Under the pieces are notes generated by a model. The model was not told the origin of the DNA. It saw nothing but the letters and a program-made list of their open reading frames with translations, and did not search any database. From CAWAPS01 sp963783945 (GTDB taxonomy: Bacteria > Actinomycetota > Acidimicrobiia > Acidimicrobiales > Palsa-688), in NCBI GenBank assembly GCA_963783945.1, contig CAWAPS010000006.1, positions 248,001 to 312,000 of the forward strand: a DNA stretch of 64,000 nucleotides, read 5' to 3'. Positions 26,501 to 35,242 of this stretch are shown here, one piece after another; position 1 is the first letter of the stretch, and every line of letters starts with the position of its first letter. The translations under genes were made by a program, and so were the position numbers.

Positions 26501-27714
26501 GCTGATGATCCTTTCGCGGAAAACAGCGGCCCGGGCTCCCCGAGCAGCTCCGTGAGCGTTTGGAGGAACTGAGCGGCGGGAACACCGTCCACGGCGCGGT
26601 GATCGACGGTGAGGCTGAGAGAGATCACCCGCGTCCAGGCGATGGTTTCCCCGGCGCGAACCGGCCGCTCGGTGATACGCCCGACCCCGAGGATGGCGAC
26701 CTCCGGCGGGTTGATGATGGGTGTGAAGCTGTCGATGCCGAAGGTCCCCAGGTTGCTGATGGTGAAAGTGCCTCCGGTCATGAGATCAGGGGTCGCTCGG
26801 CGGGACCTGACCAAGGCCACAGCGTGGTCGCTCTGCTCAACGACCTCGGCCAGGCTCATCTGGTCGACGTGGCGCAGAACCGGGACGATGAGCCCGTCCG
26901 GCAGTGGCACGGCGATCCCGATGTTGACTTCCTGGCACTCCCGGATCTCGTCGGCTTCGACGACGGCATTGAGACGGGGATGCTTCTTCAGCGCCACGGC
27001 ACAGGCCCGGAGGAGGAGGTGGTTGTAGGTGACGGGAATCTCGCCCTTGACCTCGTCGCGCCGGCTCACCAGATCGGTGACGTCGGCTTCGGTCGTCAAG
27101 GTGAGCTGCGCCATGGACTGCAGGCTCGCCCGCATCCGTTCCGCGATCTTGCCGCGCACGCCGCGCAGAGGGATGACCCGGAAGGTGGGAGCCTCGGCCG
27201 GGCCGGCGTCTTCCTCGCCGGGGCCGGCGTCTTCGGTATCGATGATGGCGCGCACGTCGGCTTCGGTTATGCGGCCGCTGGGTCCCGTTCCCTCGACACG
27301 GGCCAGATCGATGCCGTGGTCCCGAGCCAACCGGCGGGCCGCCGGTACGACCTGAACCGACGCCCCTGTGGCCGCGTCAGCCGGCGCAACCGAGGTCGGC
27401 GTGACCGGGCCCGGCGACGGCCCCGCCCTTACCGCCGCCGGCGGATCGCTTCCACTTTGCGGATTCTCCGTCTCGCCCTCTTCGGAGATGGTGGCGACGA
27501 CCGTGCGGACCGGGACTTCTGCGCCCTCGGGCACGAGGATCGAGGCGAGGACACCCGAGGCCGGCGCCAGGATGGCGAAGGTGGTCTTGTCGGCCTCCGC
27601 CTCCGCGAGCTGCTCGCCCTTGGTGACAGTGTCGCCGACCGCCTTGACCCACTGGACGATCGTGCCCTCCAGCATCGCCATGCTTTCCTGCGGGAGGCGG
27701 ACCGGAGTTGCCAT
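26497..27714 (-). CDS. 2-oxoacid dehydrogenase E2 acyltransferase
   Basis: 405 aa; ATG at 27714 (MATPVRLPQESMAMLEG) with GAAGGT upstream. Domains in order: lipoyl domain with Lys43 in EADKTTF; a Pro/Ala/Asp linker; a peripheral subunit-binding domain (VPAARRLARDHGIDLARVEG, GPSGRITEADV); and the catalytic domain ending VDHRAVDG with His372 and Asp376. E1 and E3 genes are absent nearby, so the partner dehydrogenase must be elsewhere. It is coupled by a four-base overlap to the crotonase-like gene, an unusual pairing. Confidence 0.92.
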   Translation of the reverse strand: MATPVRLPQESMAMLEGTIVQWVKAVGDTVTKGEQLAEAEADKTTFAILAPASGVLASILVPEGAEVPVRTVVATISEEGETENPQSGSDPPAAVRAGPSPGPVTPTSVAPADAATGASVQVVPAARRLARDHGIDLARVEGTGPSGRITEADVRAIIDTEDAGPGEEDAGPAEAPTFRVIPLRGVRGKIAERMRASLQSMAQLTLTTEADVTDLVSRRDEVKGEIPVTYNHLLLRACAVALKKHPRLNAVVEADEIRECQEVNIGIAVPLPDGLIVPVLRHVDQMSLAEVVEQSDHAVALVRSRRATPDLMTGGTFTISNLGTFGIDSFTPIINPPEVAILGVGRITERPVRAGETIAWTRVISLSLTVDHRAVDGVPAAQFLQTLTELLGEPGPLFSAKGSSA

Positions 27715-28318
27715 CAGTACGTACCTTCGACCCTGGGACCGCACCTAATGGGCCGCGTCGCTGATGCTCTCGACGTTCGGGAAGAACGCAGCCTCCAAAG
27801 GGGGCTGAAAGGTATGTGGACGTGAAGCGCAGGCACGCGGGCTATCGTAACCGCCCCGATAACGGGCGGGAGTTTACGTCTCGGCGAAGGCCAGGCACTG
27901 GCGTTCCCTCTTCCGCTTTCGAGTGGCTGAACTCGCATGGTGACTGCATCTGACCGGGGGGCACCGCGCCGCATCGGAGGGTTCTGGTGAGACTGTCTTC
28001 TCGGAGCCACGGCATGATGACTGTAAATCTCGTAGCACTTTTGGATTCTCGTGGACGTTTCGCCCGTTCCCTGGGCGATGGCGCGCCGAGAAAACAAGCT
28101 GTCTACGAGAAACAAGCTGTCTACGAGAAATCACCGGCGACGGCCGGCCGCCCGCGATCGTCTCTCCCGGCCCAGCGGGCGAGGCCACCGCGCTCGATAT
28201 GGACGCGACCGGAGCCCGGGCCATCACGGTAGCCGGTGTTGCCGCGCTGGAAGTGCTGTGGCCGAAAGCAGGGAATGGGTGCCGGCGTTTTGCCAAGCTG
28301 TCGGAGCCCTATCCGGCG
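27715..28318. other. 600-nt intergenic region with an 18-bp tandem duplication
   Basis: It contains the E2 promoter region and an exact tandem repeat of AACAAGCTGTCTACGAGA (28093-28110 and 28111-28128). Just after it, one plus-strand frame reads coherently for about 40 codons (ITGDGRPPAIVSPGPAGEAT to AITVAGVAALEVL, about 28130-28260) without a start or RBS, which may be a gene fragment. I see no complete gene. Confidence 0.5.
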
Positions 28319-28693
28319 CTATTGATTGCCATAGGCTTGCAGCCCCGCCATGTCGTAGTAGGCGTGCAACGACGCGATTCCGCCGCCCTCCAGCGTGAAC
28401 ACATCCACGACCGACATGCTCGAGCCCTTGCCTGTCTGGACATCGAGCAGGGCAGCGATGACCGGAGGCTCCCCGAGCAGCAAGCGTACCTCCACCTGAG
28501 AGTTTTCCGATGTGTTAGCAAACGACTTGACGTAGAACTCGCGGATGGAGTCGCGTCCTCGATACGTCGTGCCGCCGGCGCAAAGCTCTCCGTCTTCGTT
28601 GTACAGATCCAGCACGGACATGTCCGTGGCTCGAATCCGATCGAGAAAGGCGTTGACCAGGGCCTTGCCCCGCGGTTTTACACTGGCGCTCAC
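28319..28693 (-). CDS. SnoaL/NTF2-like protein
   Basis: 124 aa from a GTG seven bases after GGAGGA. The NTF2-like cone fold is suggested by VNAFLDRIRATDMSVLDLYN, YRGRDSIREFYVKSF and VVDVFTLEGGGIASLHAYYD. Members are polyketide cyclases, isomerases such as ketosteroid isomerase, or small ligand binders. It lies 65 bases downstream of the GMC oxidoreductase on the same strand and may act on its product. Confidence 0.78.
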   Translation of the reverse strand: MSASVKPRGKALVNAFLDRIRATDMSVLDLYNEDGELCAGGTTYRGRDSIREFYVKSFANTSENSQVEVRLLLGEPPVIAALLDVQTGKGSSMSVVDVFTLEGGGIASLHAYYDMAGLQAYGNQ

Positions 28694-28758
28694 GCGTCCT
28701 CCATTCTGAACTCTGAGACGATGTAGGCCCTGTCCGGACAAATGCGAGTGCGGTGCGG

Positions 28759-30393
28759 TTACCCGTGCAGGATCAGGTCGGCCGCCTTCTCCCCGATCAT
28801 GATGGTGGGTGCATTGGTATTGCCGCTCGTCACCTCGGGCATGATGGAGGCATCGGCAACTCGTAGCCCTTGGACGCCTCGAACCCTCAGCTCGGGGTCG
28901 ACGACGGCTTCCTCGTCGATGCCCATCTTGCAGGTGCCGGACGGGTGCTTGGACCCCCACGCGTTCGCCGACCGCAAGAAACCCTCCCACTCCTCGTCCG
29001 TCTTGACTCCGGGGCCCGGCAGAGCTTCGCGGACGACACGCTCGACCAAAGGGGACGTCTCGAACACCGCTCGGACCTGGCGGCAGCCGGCGACGAGGTC
29101 GGTCAGATCGCGCTCGTCGCCGAAAAGCTCGTACTCGATGACCGGCGGGTCGGCCGGATTGGCCGAACGCAGCTCGATAGCTCCACGCGATCGCGGGTGG
29201 AGCATGCTGATGACTGCGGTGACGCTGGCCCGATCCAGCACTTCCATCCGTCTCACGTCGTGGGTCCCAGCGGAGGTGAGTGTCTCGGCGGTCGTGTCGC
29301 CGGCGTCGGCCCCAACGATGCCGAGCGGCGCAAACCCGGCCTCGATCTCGGTGCGAGGGCTCGAAGGGTCCACCTTGGAGAAGAGCACGGCGTGGAAGAT
29401 TCCCGAAGCAGCCGGACCTTTCCCCTGGAGAAATGAAAGTCCGTGCCGGGCGATGCCCATGGCGGTGTAGTCCATCCCGAAGGTCGGCACGTCGACGTCC
29501 CACAGCATGGCCACGCACGGATGATCCGACAGGTTTCGCCCTACCCCCGGAATGTCTACGACGACGTCAAGGCCCCGCGACCGCAGGTGCTCTGACGGCC
29601 CGACTCCGGAGAGCATCAAGATCTTCGGCGAGGCGATGGCGCCGGCGCTGACTATTACCTCTCGGTCCGCCCGGGCGATCATCCGCTTGCCGCCTCGGGT
29701 GTACTCAACGCCTACTGCCCGGTTGCCCTCGAACAGGATCCGCTCGACCAGGGCGTCGGTCAGCACCTTTAGGTTGCGTCGTCGCCACGCCGATCCGAGA
29801 TAGGCCCGGGCCGTCGAATGCCGAAACCCTCGGCGAACATTGGCCTGCCCGTAGGCCACCCCCTCCTGACGTTCGGCGTTGTAGTCGGACGTGTACGCGT
29901 GTCCCGCCGCAGCAGCCGCGGCCACGAAAGCTTCGGTGATCGCGTGCGGGGCGTTCACCGTCGACACATGCACCGGTCCATCGGTGCCCCGGGACGGGTC
30001 GCGGCGCTCGAACGTTTCTGCCCGGCGGAAGTAACTCTCGACGCCTTTCCAGTCCCAGCCGGGGCAACCGAGCTCGGCCCATCGATCGAAATCCGCCGGA
30101 TGCCCGCGCACCCAGACCATACCGTTCACCGAACTGCTGCCGCCCAACACCCGGCCTGCCATCCAGTCGAGTGCGACTCCGCGTAGTGAAGGGTCGGGCT
30201 CTCCCTGGTAGCCCCACATTATCTCTGGCTGTTGAGATGCGCGCGCCAGCAATCCGGGCACGTGGATCGCCGGATTCCAGTCGTGGCCGCCCGCCTCCAA
30301 CAGCAGCACACGGTGGTCGCCATCGGCGCTCAACCGGCTGCCCAGCACGCACCCGGCCGAGCCTCCCCCGATCACGATGTAATCGACGTTCAT
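28759..30393 (-). CDS. GMC-family FAD-dependent oxidoreductase (choline dehydrogenase-like)
   Basis: 544 aa, ATG behind GGGGGAAG. The FAD-binding GGGSAGCVLGSRLS is at residues 8-21; the GMC signatures RVLGGSSSVNGMVWVRGHP and GAIASPKILMLSGVGP follow. Active-site His483 (SKHPSGTCKMG) and Asn527 (SGNTNAPT) are both present, so it should be catalytically competent as an alcohol dehydrogenase or oxidase. Natural substrate unknown. Confidence 0.92.
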   Translation of the reverse strand: MNVDYIVIGGGSAGCVLGSRLSADGDHRVLLLEAGGHDWNPAIHVPGLLARASQQPEIMWGYQGEPDPSLRGVALDWMAGRVLGGSSSVNGMVWVRGHPADFDRWAELGCPGWDWKGVESYFRRAETFERRDPSRGTDGPVHVSTVNAPHAITEAFVAAAAAAGHAYTSDYNAERQEGVAYGQANVRRGFRHSTARAYLGSAWRRRNLKVLTDALVERILFEGNRAVGVEYTRGGKRMIARADREVIVSAGAIASPKILMLSGVGPSEHLRSRGLDVVVDIPGVGRNLSDHPCVAMLWDVDVPTFGMDYTAMGIARHGLSFLQGKGPAASGIFHAVLFSKVDPSSPRTEIEAGFAPLGIVGADAGDTTAETLTSAGTHDVRRMEVLDRASVTAVISMLHPRSRGAIELRSANPADPPVIEYELFGDERDLTDLVAGCRQVRAVFETSPLVERVVREALPGPGVKTDEEWEGFLRSANAWGSKHPSGTCKMGIDEEAVVDPELRVRGVQGLRVADASIMPEVTSGNTNAPTIMIGEKAADLILHG

Positions 30394-30704
30394 GGCTTCC
30401 CCCGCCTTTCGAGACCCCCACTAAACCCCCTTGCCCGGCACGGTCTGCCGCAAATGGGATCCATTCCGGGTACCAGGTCAAAGGCCGAGCCGCGGTACTG
30501 ACTAAGCCATACGCAGTTGTCGGCTGACGGCACCTTGCCCCGCTGGTCCACGGCGAACCCGAAGGAATTGGTGCCGTCCAGGCCCGCCCCGTTGAGACTC
30601 CTGATTCCCACCGTGGCGTTTATGAACGACGCCTCAGCCGGGTTGCCTCTGGCGGCCTCGAGACCGTCGGTGATCGCCGGGGTCCTACCCCTCCGCATCA
30701 TCAA
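30390..30704 (-). pseudogene. Possible C-terminal remnant of an ABC substrate-binding protein
   Basis: A frame of 104 codons with strong G/C third positions but no ribosome binding site. Its middle (ITDGLEAARGNPAEASFINA, ADNCVWLSQYRG, DLVPG) resembles the C-terminal lobe of LivK-type binding proteins; compare VVKGLESLHGD and NVDCWF in the intact protein at 14.2 kb. The N-terminal 300 residues are missing and the tail is read through non-homologous sequence. It lies between the LLM and GMC genes on the same strand. Confidence 0.35.
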
Positions 30705-30727
30705 TTCGCGTTCCCCTCGAGAGCGCT

Positions 30728-31882
30728 CTACCCGACGACCGTGGCCTCGACCCGGTGTCCCCGGGCTTCGAGCTCAGGGATGACCTTTGTCCCGAGGAGC
30801 TCGAGGTTGCGCATGATCTTCTCGTGCGGAAGAGCCCCGAACTGCGAGTAGCACAGCAACTGGTCCACACCTGCGTCGGCATAGCGCAGCATCTGGTCGA
30901 GACACATCTCGGGAGTTCCGACGATGATCACATCCTCTTCCTGGTACTGCTTGACGGGAACGTCTTCTTTCGTGAAGCCCCTCGCCTCGAGGAGGGGGAA
31001 GATCAGGAGTTGCTCTTCCTTGCTGAGGTTGGGGAACTCCCACTGCAGCGTGAACATAGCCAGATGGTGGTAGTGGTAGGCGACCGAATCCCACAGCGCG
31101 TAGGTGGCGGCCGCCTCCTCCGGGTCGTCGCAGCAGTGCACGATGGTGTAGGCGCCGACCCGGTCGTTCTTCACACGGGTAAGCGGCTTCTCACATGCCG
31201 CCTGAGCGGCGCGGTACAGCTTGATGTGCTCTTCCATCTCGTTCAGGGGCCTCACCAGGGCAAAAGACAACAGCCCGACGCCGTTCTTACCCGCGTTCTC
31301 CGCACTGGTCCCGGTGGCGGCAGCGAGCCAGGGAGGCGGGTGAGGATCCTGGTACGGCTTGGGCATCTGGATGCGCTCGGGGAGGTGGTAATTCTCGCTG
31401 TCGTACGAGAATCGCTCGTTTTCCCACATCTGCACCACGATGTCGACGGCCTCCCGCCACTGTTCCCGCGAGCGGTTGTCGGTCGGCACTCCGAACGCGG
31501 CCTGCTCCATCGGTGTGGAACGACCGGTTCCCCACTCGACCCGCCCATTCGACATGATGTCGACGACCGCCACCTTCTCTGCCACACGCGCCGGGTTAAT
31601 GAAGCCGAACGGCATGAGTACCACGCCGAACCCCAAGCGGATGTTGTTCGTGGTGAGCGCCAAACCACCGAGCAGCGCCTCTGGCGTAGGGCTCGCCGAC
31701 AGGCCCACCCGAAAATGGTGCTCCACACACCACACCGTCTGAAATCCCAACGTGTCGGCGTACTGAACCTGCTCGATGGCTTCTCGGTAGGACTCCTGCT
31801 GGGCCCGCTTGTGACCTTCCGGGAAGGACTCGTACTCCGGCCCGATCTTCGGCTGGATCTCGTAAAGCAAATCGAGTTTCAC
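30728..31882 (-). CDS. LLM-class flavin-dependent oxidoreductase
   Basis: 384 aa from GTG behind AGGGGGAAGG. VWCVEHHFRVGLSASPTPEA, RLGFGVVLMPFGFINPARVA, GRVEWGTGRSTPMEQ and PYQDPHPPPWLAAATG are luciferase-like monooxygenase motifs, and the C-terminal CYSQFGALPHEKIMRNLELL defines a subgroup shared with the proteins at 56.0 kb and the remnant at 20.3 kb. Substrate unknown. Confidence 0.9.
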   Translation of the reverse strand: MKLDLLYEIQPKIGPEYESFPEGHKRAQQESYREAIEQVQYADTLGFQTVWCVEHHFRVGLSASPTPEALLGGLALTTNNIRLGFGVVLMPFGFINPARVAEKVAVVDIMSNGRVEWGTGRSTPMEQAAFGVPTDNRSREQWREAVDIVVQMWENERFSYDSENYHLPERIQMPKPYQDPHPPPWLAAATGTSAENAGKNGVGLLSFALVRPLNEMEEHIKLYRAAQAACEKPLTRVKNDRVGAYTIVHCCDDPEEAAATYALWDSVAYHYHHLAMFTLQWEFPNLSKEEQLLIFPLLEARGFTKEDVPVKQYQEEDVIIVGTPEMCLDQMLRYADAGVDQLLCYSQFGALPHEKIMRNLELLGTKVIPELEARGHRVEATVVG

Positions 31883-32135
31883 GTCGCCTTCCCCCTATTT
31901 CGAAATATCGCAGGAATCTGGGCCAGCACAAATCTTAACGAGCCTGGCATTGACCGTCAATCGGCGCGGGAGCCAGAAGCGGGTGGGCACCGGATTATTC
32001 AGAGTCGGCGACCGCGGTCAACGACACACCGTTCACGGATCACTCGATCGGGCGGGAATACTTCGGTCAATCAATGGCGGCGAACGTCGAGAAAGCTGAC
32101 TCCAGGGTGTTCGATAAGGACCGGACGAACCTGGT

Positions 32136-32609
32136 TCAGACCATCTGCACCGATTCGGACGCATCGCCGGCGGCGAACGGGAACTTCGAGGCGGCCCCAC
32201 CGTCGACGAGGAGCATCTGGCCTGTGATGTAATCCGACATCGGTGACGCGAAATACAGCATGGCCCGAGCGATGTCGGCGGGCACACCGGCCCGCTGGAG
32301 GGGCAGGTTGCGACCGATCAGGGCTGCGCTCTCTTCGTTCATACCGTTGGCCGGGGTGGCGATCGAGCCCGGTGACACCGCGTTCACCCGGATACCGGAG
32401 CGCCCGTATTCGACCGCCAGCGTCTTCGTGAGGTGGATCAGGCCCGCCTTGGCCACGCCATAGGCGGCGTGATTGGGGGCCCCGAACACCCCACTGATCG
32501 ACGTCACGCTCACGATCGAGCCGCCGCCGCGGGCAGTCTGATCCGGGCCAATTCTTCGTGCTCGGCCCGGCGGCCGTCGCCAAACGAATGCGAGCTTTGA
32601 ATCCGGCAA
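32136..32609 (-). pseudogene. 5'-truncated short-chain dehydrogenase
   Basis: Only the C-terminal half of an SDR remains: SIVSVTSISGVFGAPNHAAY with the catalytic Ser, YGVAK, IRVNAVSPGSIATP and DYITGQMLLVDGG. Upstream of the RGGGSIV motif (about 32540) the reading turns into unrelated sequence, and the whole NAD-binding glycine motif is absent. The C-terminal end looks intact. The break lies just ahead of the divergent deacylase locus. Confidence 0.8.
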
Positions 32610-32769
32610 CTCGCTGTCAGCGGATTCCTCCGACCAGACGACGTCCCGGAGCAGCCCCGCTTGCGCATCCGGTGGGACCTGTTACCGTTGATGGGCACAT
32701 CCTTGCGATATCTCAAAAATATTCCCAAGGTTACGAAGATCCAGTCCTCTGGAACGAAAGTGAACGAGG

Positions 32770-32982
32770 GTGCAAAAGCAGGGCAACTACAGCACCGGGC
32801 TGCTCGGCCCCGACCTTGACCTCGAAACGGGCCGCCACCCGCAGGCGCTCTATCGGCGATCGCGCCTGGTCTCGGACAACCTGCGCCCGGACGGCTCGGC
32901 CATGCCCGACGACATATCCGGCGTCGAGGTATCGATTCGCGCCGACAGAAATGCAGGACGGAGAACACGCAATGCCCTATGA
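32770..32982 (+). CDS. Short hypothetical ORF ahead of the deacylase
   Basis: 70 aa from GTG with strongly G/C-biased third positions (STGLLGPDLDLETGRHPQAL, SDNLRPDGSAMPDDISG). Its stop overlaps the start of the deacylase gene by 11 bases, as in coupled genes. No family recognised and no good ribosome binding site. It may be a gene remnant, given the SDR fragment next door, or a real leader-type ORF. Confidence 0.4.
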   Translation: MQKQGNYSTGLLGPDLDLETGRHPQALYRRSRLVSDNLRPDGSAMPDDISGVEVSIRADRNAGRRTRNAL

Positions 32983-34663
32983 CCTTGTCATTCGAAACGG
33001 CACCCTGATCGACGGCACAGGCGCCCCTCGCCGGCAGGCGGACGTCGCTGTCGTCGACGGTCGGATCGCCGCCGTCGGTTCCTTGGATGACTCAGGGCGG
33101 GATGAGATCGATGCGGAAGGGCATGTGGTCGCCCCTGGCTTTGTCGATGGCCACACCCACATGGACGCCCAGGTCTTCTGGGACGAGCTCGGTACGTCGT
33201 CGTGCTGGCACGGCGTGACCACCGTGGTCATGGGCAATTGCGGGTTCACCCTGGCCCCCGCTCACCCCCACGAGCAGGCGCTGGTGGTCCGCAACCTGGA
33301 GCGGGCCGAGGACATCTCCGCCGAAGCGATGGCAGCAGGGCTCACGTGGACCTGGTCGACGTTCGCCGAGTATCTGGATGCAGTCGACGCCGTGCCAAAG
33401 GGCATCAACTACGCCAGCTCTGTTGGCCATTCCGCCCTCCGGACCTGGGCTATGGGCGAACGTGCTTTCATTGAAGCGGCCGGCGCAGACGATCTGCAGA
33501 CAATGCAACGCGAGTTGCGCGAGGCGCTTCAGGCGGGCGCGGTGGGCTTCACCACATCGCGTGTGAGCGGTCATGCCACCTCGGACGGCCGTCCGGTGGC
33601 GTCGCGACTGGCCGCGTGGGAAGAAGTGCGCGCGCTGGTGAATCTGGTCGGCCGCCACAGCGGTGGCGTTTTCGAGATCACCCCCGCCGACGACACTGAT
33701 TCAACCGCCCTGGTCGAGTTCCCAAAGCGCCTGCAGGCCCTCGCCCTCGAGAGCGGCGTCCCGATCACATTCGGCGTGTTTGCCATGGCAAACGTCCCGG
33801 GGATGGTCCCCCTTATCGACGACACTGTGGCGCGCGGTGGCCAGATGTATGGACTCGCTCACTGCCGGGGCGTGTCGGTCCTGCAGTCTTTCAAGACCCG
33901 ATTGGCATTCGACGTCCTCCCCGAATGGACCGAGGTTCGCACCAAGCCACTCGATGAGCAGAGCACCCTGTTGCGGAACCCCCAAGTGCGGGCCCGGCTG
34001 GTCCAGGCCGCCTATCACGGGAGCTATGGGCAGGCGCTCGGCGCCGAAGCTCCTCGACCCAACTTTGACACACTCGAAATCATGAACTCCCCGTACTTGC
34101 GGAATCCGACGGTCGGTGACCTGGCGAGGGAGCGGGGTGTCGACCCGGTCGAGCTGATCATCGATGTCGCGCTGGAGCGTAACTTCGACGTGTTCTTCGT
34201 GCATCAGCTCACCCAACAGTCCGACGACCGGCTCATCCCCCTCCTGAAACACCCGAACGTTGCTATGACGTTTTCCGACGCGGGCGCACATGTGAGCCAG
34301 ATCGCGGACGCATCGATTCAGACGCACCTTCTGGCTTACTGGGTCAGAGAGCGCCAGGCTTTTACCCTGGAAGAGGCGATCCCGATGATCACGCATCGGC
34401 CTGCCACCTTGTGGCGTCTGTACGACCGTGGCCTCTTACGTGAGGGATACGCCGCCGACATCACCGTGTTCGACCCGGACACCGTCGCACCTGATATGCC
34501 GCGCGTAGTCACCGACCTGCCGGGTGGAGCCCGCCGACTCATCCAGACCGCGCAGGGCTACAAGGCCACGATCGTCAACGGACGTGTACTCATGGTGGAC
34601 GGCCAACCCACCGAGGCTCGGCCCGGCCAGCTGCTACGCGGGGGACGTCTCAGGATCCCGTAG
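32972..34663 (+). CDS. N-acyl-D-amino-acid deacylase-like amidohydrolase
   Basis: 563 aa; ATG (MPYDLVIRNGTLIDGTG) with GGACGGAG upstream. The N-terminal beta-sandwich half is followed by metal ligands DGHTHMD (His61, His63), VVMGNCGFTLAP, GFTTSRVSGHAT and the late SDAGAHVSQIADAS, then the C-terminal GYAADITVFDP that closes the small domain. This is the D-aminoacylase/dihydroorotase-like branch of the amidohydrolases; several actinobacterial members act on xenobiotic amides. It begins a plus-strand run with SnoaL, LLM and CMD genes. Confidence 0.88.
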   Translation: MPYDLVIRNGTLIDGTGAPRRQADVAVVDGRIAAVGSLDDSGRDEIDAEGHVVAPGFVDGHTHMDAQVFWDELGTSSCWHGVTTVVMGNCGFTLAPAHPHEQALVVRNLERAEDISAEAMAAGLTWTWSTFAEYLDAVDAVPKGINYASSVGHSALRTWAMGERAFIEAAGADDLQTMQRELREALQAGAVGFTTSRVSGHATSDGRPVASRLAAWEEVRALVNLVGRHSGGVFEITPADDTDSTALVEFPKRLQALALESGVPITFGVFAMANVPGMVPLIDDTVARGGQMYGLAHCRGVSVLQSFKTRLAFDVLPEWTEVRTKPLDEQSTLLRNPQVRARLVQAAYHGSYGQALGAEAPRPNFDTLEIMNSPYLRNPTVGDLARERGVDPVELIIDVALERNFDVFFVHQLTQQSDDRLIPLLKHPNVAMTFSDAGAHVSQIADASIQTHLLAYWVRERQAFTLEEAIPMITHRPATLWRLYDRGLLREGYAADITVFDPDTVAPDMPRVVTDLPGGARRLIQTAQGYKATIVNGRVLMVDGQPTEARPGQLLRGGRLRIP

Positions 34664-34705
34664 CCCGCCGGCCCATCGACCCACTCAGAGAAAGGGTGCG
34701 CCGAG

Positions 34706-35194
34706 ATGGACACCAGATTCGACCGGGCCCACGCCACCCAGGAGGTGAGGCGCCTGATCCTGGCATATCCCTGGTTGATCGACCGTGGCGACATCGAAGG
34801 AGTCGTGAGACTTCTCGAGGGAGTCAAGCTGTGCACCACAGAGGACGCTGAAGAAGACGTCGTTGCCCTGAGTGCGTACGACGTCAGACGCTTGTACTCA
34901 GGCGTCATCCTCTACGACGGACTACCACACACCAAGCACGTCATAACCAATATCGACATTTGGTTTTCCGATGACGGGTCGGGAGCCGGCAGCACGTCGC
35001 ACTACGTAGTGCTGCAAGGCTTGCCGGATTTCCCGCTGCAGGTCATCATTACTGGCAGGTACGAGGACACGTTCGAGTTCGACGGTGAGGCATGGCGCCT
35101 ACGGCTCCGGCGCGAGGCAGCCGACATCGTCGGCGACCTGAGTCGCCACGTAAAGCCCGAACTGCTGCCACAAATTCAGCCTTCGAAAGACTGA
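34706..35194 (+). CDS. SnoaL-like (NTF2-fold) protein
   Basis: 162 aa, ATG with GAAAGGGTG upstream. The opening EVRRLILAYPWLIDRGDIEGVVRLLEG-like helix pair (about residues 12-38) and the later TKHVITNIDIWFSDDGSGAG and VIITGRYEDTFEFDGEAWRL are typical of the SnoaL_4 group, found with ring-hydroxylating and monooxygenase systems. It is 42 bases after the deacylase and 48 before the LLM gene, so probably one operon. Confidence 0.8.
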   Translation: MDTRFDRAHATQEVRRLILAYPWLIDRGDIEGVVRLLEGVKLCTTEDAEEDVVALSAYDVRRLYSGVILYDGLPHTKHVITNIDIWFSDDGSGAGSTSHYVVLQGLPDFPLQVIITGRYEDTFEFDGEAWRLRLRREAADIVGDLSRHVKPELLPQIQPSKD

Positions 35195-35242
35195 CATCCG
35201 ATCAGCGCCGTCCTCTCTCCGCATGCGTGCTAGAAGTGATAT

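Noticed and set aside
28199..28726. 175-codon plus-strand frame
   Set aside because: Beyond its first 40 codons it is antisense to the SnoaL-like gene, and it has no ribosome binding site; only the upstream segment is kept as a possible fragment.
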